From Myxococcales bacterium (GTDB taxonomy: Bacteria > Myxococcota_A > Bradymonadia > UBA7976 > UBA1532): a DNA stretch of 64,000 bases. The translations under genes and the position numbers were made by a program. The stretch spans positions 1 through 64,000 of the forward strand of contig JACKDN010000017.1 of assembly GCA_020633465.1 (NCBI GenBank), written 5' to 3'. The notes beneath the pieces are model-generated. The model worked only from the letters and a program-made list of their open reading frames with translations. It was not told the origin of the DNA and made no database searches. Every line of letters begins with the position of its first letter. Positions within the stretch are counted from its first letter, which is position 1. Shown here one piece after another: positions 1-11,716 of the stretch.

Positions 1-2546
<2,546 letters not shown>

Positions 2547-2553
<7 letters not shown>

Positions 2554-3347
2554 GGTGCCGCCGTTGCGTTGGTTCCGGAGTCCGAGTCGGGGATCTCCCG
2601 GAAGGGGGACTCGTTGGACTCCGGCCACAGGAGGATCGCCGATCCGGCCAGGACCAGGGCCGCGCCGACGCTGTAGCTGATGATCAGGCCCAGCTCGTAG
2701 TCCTCGAAGTCGTCGACGAGCCGGGCGTGCTTCGCAGAATCCTTGGGCGTGAGGCCCTGCGTCTGCTCGGCGGCGTCCGCGGCGAAGACCGTGAACATCA
2801 CGCCGAGCCCGATGCCGACCACGCCCAGGCCGAAGGTCGACCAGCCGACCGGGGGCCGCCAGCCCGAGCTCTCGGGCTCGTTGGGCTTGCCCGGCACCAG
2901 CCGGAAGGCGTCGTGGCGGAACTGGACGGTCTGGGCGAGGCGGGGATCGAAGCGGGCCGAGTGCTTGCCGCGGGAGAAGTAGTCCGCGAACAGCAGGCCC
3001 TGACCCGGCACGCCGCGCAGCGGCAGCTCGATGTTGGGCACCTCGACGCCGGGCGTCAGCTCCCAGCGCCAGGAGTTGAAGTTCTGCTGGCCGGGGTTGT
3101 TGCGCAGGCGCTGATCGCGTTGCGCGAACCACTCCTTGGCCGTCAGGCGATCGAGCTCGTCCACCAGCTCGGGATCGTAGGCGACCACCACGTCCACTTG
3201 GACGGGGTTGTCGTCGTTGGCCTTGCGTGACACGTCGAACTTCATCTTGAGGCGCGTGGGCCCGGTCGGCCCACACCCCACGACGAGCATGCAAAGCCCG
3301 ATGCCGAGCGACAGACCGCCCGCGCAGCGGAACACCTTATCCCACAT
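2547..3347 (-). CDS. TssJ-like T6SS lipoprotein with C-terminal membrane hairpin
   Basis: A 266-residue protein with a lipoprotein signal (lipobox LVVGC, Cys25). The following region matches the second lipoprotein across the intergenic gap in its motifs: VSRKANDDNPV, then SAEWFEQ/TAKEWFAQ, RxxDNP-like and GLLFADYFS. This is the pattern of a TssJ/SciN-type T6SS lipoprotein. Unlike ordinary TssJ (about 150-180 residues) it has two hydrophobic segments near residues 171-190 and 219-238, joined by a charged loop. It would therefore be lipidated and also membrane-spanning. I chose the ATG at 3345-3347 because AGAGGGG lies 5-6 nt upstream and the signal peptide becomes compact; an ATG at 3378-3380 is possible. 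It is divergent from the T6SS operon and overlaps the MopE-type gene downstream. Confidence 0.7.
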
Positions 3348-3526
3348 CCCGGCCCCTCTGAGGATGAGCGTCCCCATCATTCGGCAAGCGGCGCGGCTGG
3401 ATCAACAAACCGCACATTCGGAATTCCCCCTCCTGCCGGATAACACCGTGCAGGGCGCCTCGTCGAGCACCAATCCACGCGGTTTGTGCGCCCTTCGGCC
3501 TCGCTGGTGGCCCCGCGGGATTAGTT

Positions 3527-3555
3527 TTGACAGGTGAGGTATGCGGGCCTTTAAT
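3527..3555 (+). promoter_or_regulatory. sigma-70-like promoter of the T6SS operon
   Basis: TTGACA at 3527-3532 is a perfect -35 hexamer. After a 17-nt spacer, TTTAAT at 3550-3555 matches the -10 consensus at five of six positions. The predicted start point, around 3562, gives a leader of about 75 nt to tssJ. It lies in the 291-bp gap between the divergent lipoprotein genes, the only sizeable gap before the tssJKLMA run. The match is seen directly; promoter activity is inferred. Confidence 0.6.
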
Positions 3556-3638
3556 GGCGGTACCGTGGCGTCCGGGGGGGTCGCCGCGGGGGGCCGACGA
3601 TGGGTCGGTCCTACATGTAATCTGATGTGTGAGATGCC

Positions 3639-4142
3639 GTGCGCGGAGGATTGAGCTGGCTCGGACTGGTCCGGATCGGCGGCCTGGCCCGGATCGGATT
3701 GGGCGCAGCCCTCTTGCTGGGAAGTGGCCTGGTCGCGGGCTGTGGTTCGAGCGGCCCCGAGCGGCTGCGCGTGTCGGTCGAGGCCGAGCCGGGCGCCAAC
3801 AACGACACCCCCGTCGCGGTGGCGGTGCTGGTCGTGTACGAAGACTCGGTCTTCCGCGACCTGTCCAAGCTGTCCGCCTCGGAGTGGTTCGAGCAGGCCG
3901 AGCAGCGCATGCGCGACAACCCGGAACGCACGGACTTCGACCTCCTCAGCTGGGAGGTCATGCCCGGACAACGCATCAAGGAGCTGAACGTCGAGCTCCA
4001 GGGTCGGCCGGCCGATGGGCTGGTGTTCGCCGACTACCTGAGCGAGGGTCAGCACCGGAACCGATTCAACCCGGAGCGGCGCATCCTGGTCGTGCTCGGC
4101 AAGTCCGACTTCGCCGTGCTCGACCGACGCACCGACGACTGA
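3639..4142 (+). CDS. tssJ: TssJ, T6SS outer-membrane lipoprotein
   Basis: A 167-residue lipoprotein: hydrophobic signal with lipobox LVAGC (Cys35), then a beta-rich domain of the usual TssJ length. It shares the SxxEWFEQ, RDNPE and GLVFADYLS blocks with the minus-strand paralogue. In T6SSs TssJ anchors the membrane complex in the outer membrane and binds the periplasmic part of TssM. The gene is immediately upstream of tssK-tssL-tssM, the normal membrane-complex grouping. The start is a GTG at 3639 with only a weak ribosome site. A TTG at 3651, directly after GGAGGA, is an alternative that would shorten the signal by four residues. Identification rests on motif resemblance to its neighbour and on context rather than on a strongly conserved signature. 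Confidence 0.75.
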   Translation: MRGGLSWLGLVRIGGLARIGLGAALLLGSGLVAGCGSSGPERLRVSVEAEPGANNDTPVAVAVLVVYEDSVFRDLSKLSASEWFEQAEQRMRDNPERTDFDLLSWEVMPGQRIKELNVELQGRPADGLVFADYLSEGQHRNRFNPERRILVVLGKSDFAVLDRRTDD

Positions 4143-4229
4143 TCGGGGGCACGTTCGGCTGATCGCCCGCGGTCGCGGGCGCGTTCGGCCCACGGCGCCC
4201 CCGCCGAACGAGGCGGAGACGAGCCCATC

Positions 4230-5549
4230 GTGAGGAGCCCCACGGCGATCCCCGACGGCCTGCGCTGGCACGAGGGCATGCTGCTCTCGCCGCAGCACTT
4301 CCAGCAGCAGTCCCTGCGCTTCGAGGCGATGCTGCACTACTACGCCAGCATGGCCAGCCCCTTCTTCTGGGGCGTGTGCCAGCTGGAGATCGATCAGGTC
4401 GCCCTCGACAACCGCGTCCTGCAGGTCCAGTCCATCCAGGCGGTGATGCCCGACGGGCTGTTCGTCTCGACGCCGCCCGCGCGCCTCGAGCTGATGCCCT
4501 TCAAGGCCGACGCCGAGAAGGCGCCCCTGCGCATCACGCTCTGCGTGCCCGAGGCGGCGGTCGCCGACCGGCAGGGGGCGATGGCCCGCTTCGTCGTCGA
4601 GCCGGGCAACGCGATCTCGGATCTCGATCCCGACGCGGACGAGGGCCAGGTGGCGGTCACCATCCCGCGGCTGCGGCCCAACGTGAAGCTGGCGGCCACC
4701 GAGGCGGGCACCGGCGGGCAGGTGCGCCTGCCCATCGCCGAGGTCGAGTACAGCGACTCGGCCTTCCGCCTCACCGACTACGTGCCGCCCCACTTCAAGA
4801 CGCACGACACGGCCTACTGCAAGCCGCTGCTCGAGCTCTGCCAGGACGTCGCGCGCAAGGTGCGGGGCAAGGCCCACTACCTGCTCGAGATGATCCGCTC
4901 GCCGGTGGGCAGCGCCAACCGGCCGCGCTTCGAGCGGCAGCTCAACAGCCTGATGGCCGCGCTGCCCGCCTTCGAGGCCCACCTCGACAGCGGCCAGGTG
5001 CACCCCTACCAGCTGTACGTCGCGCTCTGCACGCTGGGCGTGCACGTGGCGACGGTGGGCTCGGTCGACGAGATCCCGCGCTACCCGCGCTACGACCACG
5101 ACAACATCACCGAGGTCTTCACGTCGGTCGCCAGCTCGCTGCAGAGCGCCATCGATCTCGGCGTGCAGGAGAACTTCACCGAGTACCGGCTGGACGGTGA
5201 GGGCCACAACTTCACCATCCCGTTCCGCGAGGAGTGGGTGGGCCGCAAGCTGGTGTTGGGGTTCCTGGGGCAGCCGACGCCCGAGATCATCGCGTGGGCC
5301 GAGAACTGCTACATCGGCACCGACAGCCACATCGAGTCGATGAGCAAGAACCGCGACGTGGGCGCCAAGCGCGTGCGCGACGATCAGCACGAGGGTCTGC
5401 GCCGCCGCCCGGGCACCATCCTCTATACGCTCGACGAGGGCCTGCGCCGCATCGAGCCGGGCGAGACCATGCACGTCTACAACCCCTTGCACGGGCCCAA
5501 CGACGCCGCCCCCAACCGGGTGGTGTTGTACGTGCAGAACGCGTCGTGA
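4230..5549 (+). CDS. tssK: TssK, T6SS baseplate protein
   Basis: A 439-residue protein beginning PDGLRWHEGMLLSPQHFQQQ, the highly conserved TssK (VasE/ImpJ) N-terminus that folds into the phage-like shoulder domain. The length is normal (about 440-450). TssK trimers connect the TssEFG baseplate wedges to the TssJLM membrane complex and act in the cytoplasm. The start is a GTG at 4230 with a weak GGCGGAG upstream. An 87-nt gap separates it from tssJ. The next gene, tssL, follows after 13 nt with a good ribosome site, so this is part of one operon. Confidence 0.95.
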   Translation: MRSPTAIPDGLRWHEGMLLSPQHFQQQSLRFEAMLHYYASMASPFFWGVCQLEIDQVALDNRVLQVQSIQAVMPDGLFVSTPPARLELMPFKADAEKAPLRITLCVPEAAVADRQGAMARFVVEPGNAISDLDPDADEGQVAVTIPRLRPNVKLAATEAGTGGQVRLPIAEVEYSDSAFRLTDYVPPHFKTHDTAYCKPLLELCQDVARKVRGKAHYLLEMIRSPVGSANRPRFERQLNSLMAALPAFEAHLDSGQVHPYQLYVALCTLGVHVATVGSVDEIPRYPRYDHDNITEVFTSVASSLQSAIDLGVQENFTEYRLDGEGHNFTIPFREEWVGRKLVLGFLGQPTPEIIAWAENCYIGTDSHIESMSKNRDVGAKRVRDDQHEGLRRRPGTILYTLDEGLRRIEPGETMHVYNPLHGPNDAAPNRVVLYVQNAS

Positions 5550-5562
5550 CGGAGGCCTCAGC

Positions 5563-6321
5563 GTGAACGCCGCCCAGCTCAGTCGCTCGACGCTCCTCGG
5601 CAAGCTGCGCGATTTCTACGCGCTGATCGTCAAGCTCAAGCGCGAGATCGAGGAGCACGGCGCCGACATCTCGGTCGAGCGCGTGCAGGGCGAGCTGCGC
5701 GCCTTCATGGACGAGCAGCTGCGCAGCATGGGCGAGGCCCCCGACGAGGCCGGCTATCACCTGTACGACGCCATGCGCTACGTCATGGTGGCGCTGGCCG
5801 ACGACGCCTTCCTGCACCTGCGCACCGAGTGGCCGGGCCGCGCCCGCTGGCTGACCAACCTGCTCGAGAAGCAGGTGTTCGGCACGCAGCGCGCGGGCGC
5901 CGCCTTCTTCGATCGCATCGACGAGCTGCTCGCCTCGCGCGACAAGTCCAAAGAAGAGGTGGCCATGGCCTTCCTCTTCGCGCTGATGCTGGGCTTCAAG
6001 GGCCGCTTCCGCGGCGAGGAGGAGCACGAGCTCGTCAGCTATCGCGAGCGCCTGCTGTACTTCGTGGGCCTCGGCCAGTCGGGTGGGCTCGATCCGGCCA
6101 AGCCGATGTTCCCGGACGCCTACGCCCACACCATCACGACGGATCCCGATCAGAAGATGCCCGACCACCGCCTCTATGTGAGGTTGCTGGTGGTGGTCAT
6201 CCTGGGATACGTCGGACTGGCGCACCTTTCGTGGCACCAGCAGACCGCGCCGATCCGTGACGTGGTCGAGCAGGTGACGCAGCAAATCGAGGGGGTCGGC
6301 CCCTCGGACGCGAGGAATTAG
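5563..6321 (+). CDS. tssL: TssL (DotU/IcmH family), T6SS inner-membrane protein
   Basis: A 252-residue DotU-type protein: a cytoplasmic helical domain (YHLYDAMRYVMVALADDAFL, then LLEKQVFGT, then ALMLGFKGRF) followed by one membrane helix near residues 206-222 and a short periplasmic tail of about 30 residues. There is no C-terminal OmpA-type peptidoglycan-binding domain, so peptidoglycan anchoring would have to come from another protein. TssL forms the inner-membrane complex with TssM and TssJ and contacts TssK. The start is a GTG at 5563 preceded by GGAGG. The stop lies 5 nt before the tssM start. Confidence 0.93.
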   Translation: MNAAQLSRSTLLGKLRDFYALIVKLKREIEEHGADISVERVQGELRAFMDEQLRSMGEAPDEAGYHLYDAMRYVMVALADDAFLHLRTEWPGRARWLTNLLEKQVFGTQRAGAAFFDRIDELLASRDKSKEEVAMAFLFALMLGFKGRFRGEEEHELVSYRERLLYFVGLGQSGGLDPAKPMFPDAYAHTITTDPDQKMPDHRLYVRLLVVVILGYVGLAHLSWHQQTAPIRDVVEQVTQQIEGVGPSDARN

Positions 6322-6326
6322 AACCG

Positions 6327-9300
6327 TTGGCCAAGGCGAAGAAGCGCGACAAGAAGAAGGCGGCGCCCGAACAGGCGCCGACCGGGTCGTCGGGCGCCGC
6401 GGTCAAGCGATCGTTCGCCCGGGGCGCCCGCGAGCTGGGCACGATGCTGCGCGGCGCGGACGCGATCTACCGCATCCCGTGGTTCGCGCTGATCGGCGCG
6501 CCCGGCACCGACAAGTCGGCGCTGCTGGCGGACAGCGGGCTGACCGCGCGGCCCGGCAGCCCCAACACCTTCGGCCTCGAGCCGCCGAACGCGAACCAGT
6601 GGTGGTTCTTCAGCGACGCGGTCGTCATCGACTTCGCCGACGACTACTTCGCTGGCGCCGCCGAGCCGGGCGGTGAGAGCGCGCCGGCGCGCCGCGGCTT
6701 CTTCTCGCGGCTGTTCCGTCGGGGCAGCACGCGGGGCGGGGGGGCGTGGAAGACCGCCCTCGAGGCCCTGCGCGAGAACCGCCGCAAGCGGCCGCTCGAC
6801 GGCCTGGTGCTGGCGGTCGACGCCCGCAAGCTGGTGGTGCGCGCGCCCGAGGACATGACGCAGCTGGTGCGCCGGGCCGAGGCGATGGCCGAGCGCGTGA
6901 TGGACGTCCAGTTCAGCCTGGGCGTCGTCGTGCCGGTCTACGTCGTGCTGACGCACTGCGAGGGCGTCGAGGGCTTCGCGACCTACGCGGGCGCGCTGCC
7001 CGAGCCGATGCGCGACCAGATGTTCGGCTGGTCGTCGCCGCACGAGCCCGACACCGCCTACCAGTCCGAGTGGGTCGACGAGGCGATCGGGTCGCTGCAC
7101 GAGGCGGTGTCGGTGACGCAGCTCGACCTGCTGCCGCAGGCGCGCTCGCAGGCCGATCGGGACGCGCTGTACCTGTTCCCGAAGGCGATCGCCGGCCTGA
7201 ACGAGCCGCTGAAGACCTTCCTCGACGCGATCTTCAAGCCCACCTCCTTCCGCAAGAGCCCGCCCCTGCGCGGCATCTACCTGACCGGTCAGGTGCCCGA
7301 CAAGGCGGCCAAGGAGGCCAAGGCGCAGCCACCGATCCCCGGCGTGCCCGTGGCGCCTGCGCCGGCGCCCACCGGGCGGCACCGCTTCGTGCGCCAGCTG
7401 TTCTCGGAGAAGGTGTTTCAGGAGCCCGGCCTCGCGCGCATCGATCAGGAGCAGAGCCGCGTCCTGAACAAGAAGGTGCGGCGGGCGCGGATGGCCCTGA
7501 TCATCGCCAGCCTGGTCGCGGTCGGCGGCCTCGTGTGGCAGCGCTGGGCGACGGCCAACCGGGTCGAGGACTACGACCCGCTGGTGCAGATCCTCAAGAC
7601 CTACCTCGACAAGGCGCGCTACGGGAACGCGGCGGTGGACGCGGGGCAGGGGGTCGACGCCCTCGAGGCGCTGGCCGACATCCAGGTGCACCGCCTCGAG
7701 GTCATCCCGGCGCCCACGTCCTACTTCGGCGATCTGACCGAGATGGCGAACCGCGCGGTGGCCCAGGTGCTGGGCGACGGCGTGGGGCGGCCGCTGCGCG
7801 AGGAGATGGTGCGCAAGGCGGACACCCTGCTGCCGCCCTCGCTCGAGTCCGAGCTGCCCGGCGACGCGCGGGACGCCGACGCCCAGGCGGCCGCCGGGGC
7901 CTTCGCCAGCCGCACGCCGCAGCAGCACGTGGCCGAGCTGCGGGGCTTCGCGGACGACGTGCTGACGCTCAACCTGAACTTCAAGCGCTACAACAACCAC
8001 GAGGCGCGCGACCTGGGGCAGGTCTACCAGTACCTGACCGGCAAGGACATCACCGAGACGCTCGAGGGCCAGGCCGACTGGTACCAGAACGCGCTGCGCG
8101 ACATCGCCGGCTGGCCGACGCTCGGCTGGGCGCGCTACGGCGCGCGCGCGCGCACCAAGCTGCTGCAGAAGGTCGATGTCATGCAGGCGCAGCTGTTCCG
8201 CGAGCACCCGCTGCGCGGCGCGCTGTCGAACCTGGTCGAGCTGATCGACACCATCGAGCAGCGCAAGGGCCGCGAGACCTACTACGAGCGCCTGAAGGCC
8301 ATCTACGACGCGGTCACGGTCGTCGAGAAGCTGATCGAGGACGACAAGGCCAACTGGCTGTTGACCGAGAACTTCGAGCCGGGGCCGCGCTATCTCGAGC
8401 TGCTCGAGGTGCTCAACGGCGAGGCCTTCCCGGCGCAGGGCGACGGGCAGGCGGGCGGCGAGGTCATCCCGATCGGCCGGTGGTTCGATCGCGAGAACCA
8501 GCGTCAGTTCAAGGATCTGCGCGACGCCGTCTGGTCGGCGCGCTCGCAGCTCGGCCGGTTCCCGCTGCTCGACCGCCGCGAGGGCAAGGTCGTGCTCAGC
8601 GAGCCCCTCGACGCGGTGCAGCGGGCGCTGAAGGACTTCCTCGACCAGCCCTACGTCATCGAGGACGAGGTGCAGTTCCAGCTGGATCTGCAGCGCGACG
8701 CCGGGACGCGGGATCGCTGGAACAGCGACCTCATCCAGCAGGTGCTGACCTGGCAGAAGACCTTCGCCAGCTACGCCGGCGCCCAGCGGCCGGCCGTGCC
8801 CACCGCCATCAACCAGGCGCTCGACGCGGCCGCGCGGCGCGAGTTCCGCAACCGCGTGCTGCAGGTGATGCGCTTCGCGTCGCCCGAGGTGGCGCCGGGC
8901 TCGGCCGAGGCCAACGCGAACAGCAACTGGACCGCCCAGCGCAAGGACGCGCTCAAGGAGCGCATCCGCAACCTGGCCGACGAGTACCAGTCGGTGCTGA
9001 AGATCATCGGCTTCGTCGACGAGGTGAACGCCGCGCTCAACGAGGCCAGCGACAGCCAGGTGTTCAACGCGCTGCGCGACGACGCCCTGTCGCTGCTCAA
9101 TCAGGTGGACAGCATCCTCGAGCAGGAGAAGCTGTACACGATCCGCAGCGACAACTTCTCGTGGTGGGAGGGCGATCTGCCGCCGGGCGTGGTCGCCTTC
9201 GGGGCGCGCGACGCGAACGATCTGATCGCGCGCATCGGCGTTCAGCGGAAGTCGGTCACCTCGCTGGCCAACGAGTACGCGCGGCCGCTGGTCGACGTCA

Positions 9301-10442
9301 TGGTGCGGTTGGGCGAGCCCTTCTCGAGCGATCCCGACGTCGAGAAGTGGGGCAAGATCATCGCGGTCCTGACGGACTACGAGAAGAAGGTGCCCGGCAA
9401 CAGCCTCGAGGAGCTCGAGCGCTTCATCGAGGTCGAGCTGAACAAGCTGCAGCTGGCCACCTGCGCGGAGCAGCTCGAGGGTCAGGTCGACCGCTACAAC
9501 CGCGACGACTTCTTCAAGGACCGCAAGTACCTGATCGGCACGGCGATGGGCCGGCGGTGCAACCAGATCCTGAAGACGGTGACGCTGCAGGGCTACGTCG
9601 ACCTGCAGCAGTTCTTCACCGAGCGCCTCGCGGGCCGCTTCCCCTACGCCGGGCCCGACATCCTGGCCGAGGTCGAGACCGCCGACGTCGTCGAGTTCTA
9701 CAAGCGCTTCGATCGCTACGCCGGGGCGTTCAAGGCCCTCGTGAAGCCGGGGCAGGCGGGCGGCGGGGGCCTGTTCGGCGACTCGACCGGCGAGGTGCTG
9801 CGCTTCCTGCAGCAGGTCGAGAACGTGCGCGCGCTGTTCAGCACCATCCTGCAGAGCGAAGAGGACACGCCGGACCTCACGCTCGACCTCGAGATCGACT
9901 TCCGGGTCAACCGCGACAACGAGGTCAACGGCAACCAGATCATCGAGTGGTGGATTCAGGTCGCCGACCAGCGCATCGAGTACCGCGACAACAAGCACAC
10001 GACGCAGTGGCGCAGCAACGACGGCGTCAGCGTGTGCTTCCGCTGGGCCAAGGACGCCATGTTCCTGCCGGCGGCCAACCAGCGCACCGAGCACGCCCGG
10101 GTGAACGGGCGCACGGCCTGCTACGTGTTCAGCGGGCGCTGGGCGTTGATGCGGACGTTGGCCCAGCACGCGGCCACGCCGGCCGACCGCGGCCGTCGCT
10201 CGTTCCTGCGGCCGCACACGCTGCGCTTCGAGACCGAGACCAGCCTGGCCAGCGCGGCGCGCAGCGCGAGCAGCCTGCTGGTGACCGATACGCGGGTGTA
10301 CCTGCGCATCTCGGTGATGACCCCGGGCGGCAAGTCCGCGTTCCGCATCCCGGAGTTCCCGCGGCGGGCGCCCGAGCTGTCGATCGAGTTCCTCAAGGCC
10401 AACGGCATCGTCGCCGACGCCGGCGGCAAGGGTGATTTCTGA
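6327..10442 (+). CDS. tssM: TssM (IcmF/VasK), T6SS inner-membrane complex protein
   Basis: A 1,371-residue IcmF-family protein. The N-terminus is lysine-rich (MAKAKKRDKKK) and runs directly into the NTPase-like domain (WFALIGAPGTDKSALL near residues 53-68). The two membrane helices that normally precede this domain are missing. The only clear helix is MALIIASLVAVGGLVWQRW near residues 388-406, which would leave the N-domain cytoplasmic and the large C-terminal part periplasmic. The Walker A equivalent GAPGTDKS has Asp where the Gly before Lys is expected, so nucleotide binding is doubtful. The C-terminal half contains the TssM core and the domain expected to contact TssJ. The start is a TTG with GAGGAA 9 nt upstream. 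Its stop overlaps the tssA start by one base (TGATG). It is longer than typical TssM (about 1,100-1,200). Confidence 0.93.
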   Translation: MAKAKKRDKKKAAPEQAPTGSSGAAVKRSFARGARELGTMLRGADAIYRIPWFALIGAPGTDKSALLADSGLTARPGSPNTFGLEPPNANQWWFFSDAVVIDFADDYFAGAAEPGGESAPARRGFFSRLFRRGSTRGGGAWKTALEALRENRRKRPLDGLVLAVDARKLVVRAPEDMTQLVRRAEAMAERVMDVQFSLGVVVPVYVVLTHCEGVEGFATYAGALPEPMRDQMFGWSSPHEPDTAYQSEWVDEAIGSLHEAVSVTQLDLLPQARSQADRDALYLFPKAIAGLNEPLKTFLDAIFKPTSFRKSPPLRGIYLTGQVPDKAAKEAKAQPPIPGVPVAPAPAPTGRHRFVRQLFSEKVFQEPGLARIDQEQSRVLNKKVRRARMALIIASLVAVGGLVWQRWATANRVEDYDPLVQILKTYLDKARYGNAAVDAGQGVDALEALADIQVHRLEVIPAPTSYFGDLTEMANRAVAQVLGDGVGRPLREEMVRKADTLLPPSLESELPGDARDADAQAAAGAFASRTPQQHVAELRGFADDVLTLNLNFKRYNNHEARDLGQVYQYLTGKDITETLEGQADWYQNALRDIAGWPTLGWARYGARARTKLLQKVDVMQAQLFREHPLRGALSNLVELIDTIEQRKGRETYYERLKAIYDAVTVVEKLIEDDKANWLLTENFEPGPRYLELLEVLNGEAFPAQGDGQAGGEVIPIGRWFDRENQRQFKDLRDAVWSARSQLGRFPLLDRREGKVVLSEPLDAVQRALKDFLDQPYVIEDEVQFQLDLQRDAGTRDRWNSDLIQQVLTWQKTFASYAGAQRPAVPTAINQALDAAARREFRNRVLQVMRFASPEVAPGSAEANANSNWTAQRKDALKERIRNLADEYQSVLKIIGFVDEVNAALNEASDSQVFNALRDDALSLLNQVDSILEQEKLYTIRSDNFSWWEGDLPPGVVAFGARDANDLIARIGVQRKSVTSLANEYARPLVDVMVRLGEPFSSDPDVEKWGKIIAVLTDYEKKVPGNSLEELERFIEVELNKLQLATCAEQLEGQVDRYNRDDFFKDRKYLIGTAMGRRCNQILKTVTLQGYVDLQQFFTERLAGRFPYAGPDILAEVETADVVEFYKRFDRYAGAFKALVKPGQAGGGGLFGDSTGEVLRFLQQVENVRALFSTILQSEEDTPDLTLDLEIDFRVNRDNEVNGNQIIEWWIQVADQRIEYRDNKHTTQWRSNDGVSVCFRWAKDAMFLPAANQRTEHARVNGRTACYVFSGRWALMRTLAQHAATPADRGRRSFLRPHTLRFETETSLASAARSASSLLVTDTRVYLRISVMTPGGKSAFRIPEFPRRAPELSIEFLKANGIVADAGGKGDF

Positions 10443-11533
10443 TGGCGGCAGCCACGACGCCTCAGGTGGCGCTCGACGCCCTGCTCGAGCCCATCTCGAC
10501 GCTCATGCCCTCGGGCGAGTCGCTGCGGCGCAGCTTCACCTACGACCAGATCAAAGAGGCCCGGCGGGCCGACGATCCCAACCTGGCCCAGGGCGTCTGG
10601 CAGACGGACGTGAAGCGGGCGGATTGGGGCAAGGTCGCCGACCTGTGCGTCGAGGCGCTCGAGAAGAAGTCGAAGGATCTGCGCATCGCGGCCTGGTTGG
10701 CCGAGGCCTGGCTGAAGCGCCACGGGCCGTCGGGCGCGGCCTACGGCTTCAACCTGATCGAGGGCCTGGTCGATCGCTTCTGGGACACGCTGCATCCGCC
10801 GGTCGAGGACGACGACCTCGACGGGCGCATGGCGCCCCTGATGTGGATCAACGAGAAGCTGTCGGTCGAGCTGAAGGCCGTCTCGCTGACCGATCCGCAG
10901 GCGCAGGAGCCCGAGCACCTGACCTGGAACGACTGGGAGAAGGCGTCGATGCTCGAGCGCTCGGGGCACAAGCCCGGGCCCGACGACGTCACGACCAGCC
11001 ACTTCATGACCTGCGTGCTGCTCACGCCGGGCAGCTTCTATCGAAAGCTCGACGCCGACCTCAACGAGCTGTGGGAGGCCACGGCCTCGCTCGAGGCGGC
11101 GCTGGACAAACGCTGCGGGCAGCCCATGGCCGCCCTCTGGCAGTTCCGTGAGACGCTCACGTCGATCCGCGAGTTCGTGGGCCGGGCGCTCGACCAGAAG
11201 GCCGAGGAGGAGCCCGAGGCCCAGGCCGACGAGGCGCCGCTGGGGGAGGGGGCTGCGATGACGATGGCGCGCGAGGACGACGTCGACATCGCGCAAGGCA
11301 AGGTGCGCTGGGGTCCCATCCGCAACCGGGCCGAGGCCTACCAGCGCCTCGCCGAGGCCGCGGACTACCTGATGCGCAAGGAGCCCCACAGCCCCACGCC
11401 GCATTTGGTGCGGCGCGCGGTCAGCTGGGGCAACATGAGCTTCGCCGAGCTGATTCAGGAGCTGGTGCAGGATCAGACCGACCTGCGCCAGATCTACGCC
11501 CTGCTGGGCATGCCCATGCCGGGGGATTTCTGA
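10442..11533 (+). CDS. tssA: TssA (ImpA N-terminal domain), T6SS sheath/baseplate assembly protein
   Basis: A 363-residue protein with an ImpA-type N-terminal domain: LLEPISTLMPSGESLRRSF, WGKVADLCVEALEKKSKDL, and AYGFNLIEGLVDRFWDTLHP. TssA proteins prime baseplate assembly and/or guide sheath polymerisation. The C-terminal part (ends PHSPTPHLVRRAVSWGNMSF, a conserved TssA tail motif) shows the short TssA architecture. It is translationally coupled to tssM through TGATG. A 183-nt gap follows before tssB. Confidence 0.92.
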   Translation: MAAATTPQVALDALLEPISTLMPSGESLRRSFTYDQIKEARRADDPNLAQGVWQTDVKRADWGKVADLCVEALEKKSKDLRIAAWLAEAWLKRHGPSGAAYGFNLIEGLVDRFWDTLHPPVEDDDLDGRMAPLMWINEKLSVELKAVSLTDPQAQEPEHLTWNDWEKASMLERSGHKPGPDDVTTSHFMTCVLLTPGSFYRKLDADLNELWEATASLEAALDKRCGQPMAALWQFRETLTSIREFVGRALDQKAEEEPEAQADEAPLGEGAAMTMAREDDVDIAQGKVRWGPIRNRAEAYQRLAEAADYLMRKEPHSPTPHLVRRAVSWGNMSFAELIQELVQDQTDLRQIYALLGMPMPGDF

Positions 11534-11642
11534 GCGATGTCCGGCGCCGACCGACGACCGACGCCGGGCGATTCGAGGGGGTGAGGGGGGTCCCGGTTTT
11601 TCCGCGGGCCTAAAATTTTACGGTGGGGCGGAAATTTTTTCG

Positions 11643-11671
11643 TTGCACACCGACTGACGTGCTCGTATCGT
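11643..11671 (+). promoter_or_regulatory. candidate sigma-70-like promoter for tssBC-hcp
   Basis: TTGCAC at 11643-11648 and TATCGT at 11666-11671 are separated by exactly 17 nt, inside an unusually A/T-rich stretch (runs of A and T from about 11596 to 11642) of an otherwise very GC-rich region. The predicted leader to the tssB ATG is about 38 nt. Each hexamer matches consensus at four positions, so this is weaker evidence than for the promoter upstream of tssJ. A separate promoter would let sheath and Hcp be made in excess of the membrane complex. Confidence 0.4.
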
Positions 11672-11716
11672 TTGGTCCGTGAATCGGTCCGATCGGTCGA
11701 GCTGAACGGAGCGGAG

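Noticed and set aside
6318..10217. Very long minus-strand open frame opposite tssM (about 1,300 codons)
   Set aside because: The frame opposite a strongly GC3-biased gene remains open because of codon bias. It has no family motif, no ribosome site and a composition rich in Arg, Ala, Leu and His. TssM on the plus strand is supported by IcmF motifs.
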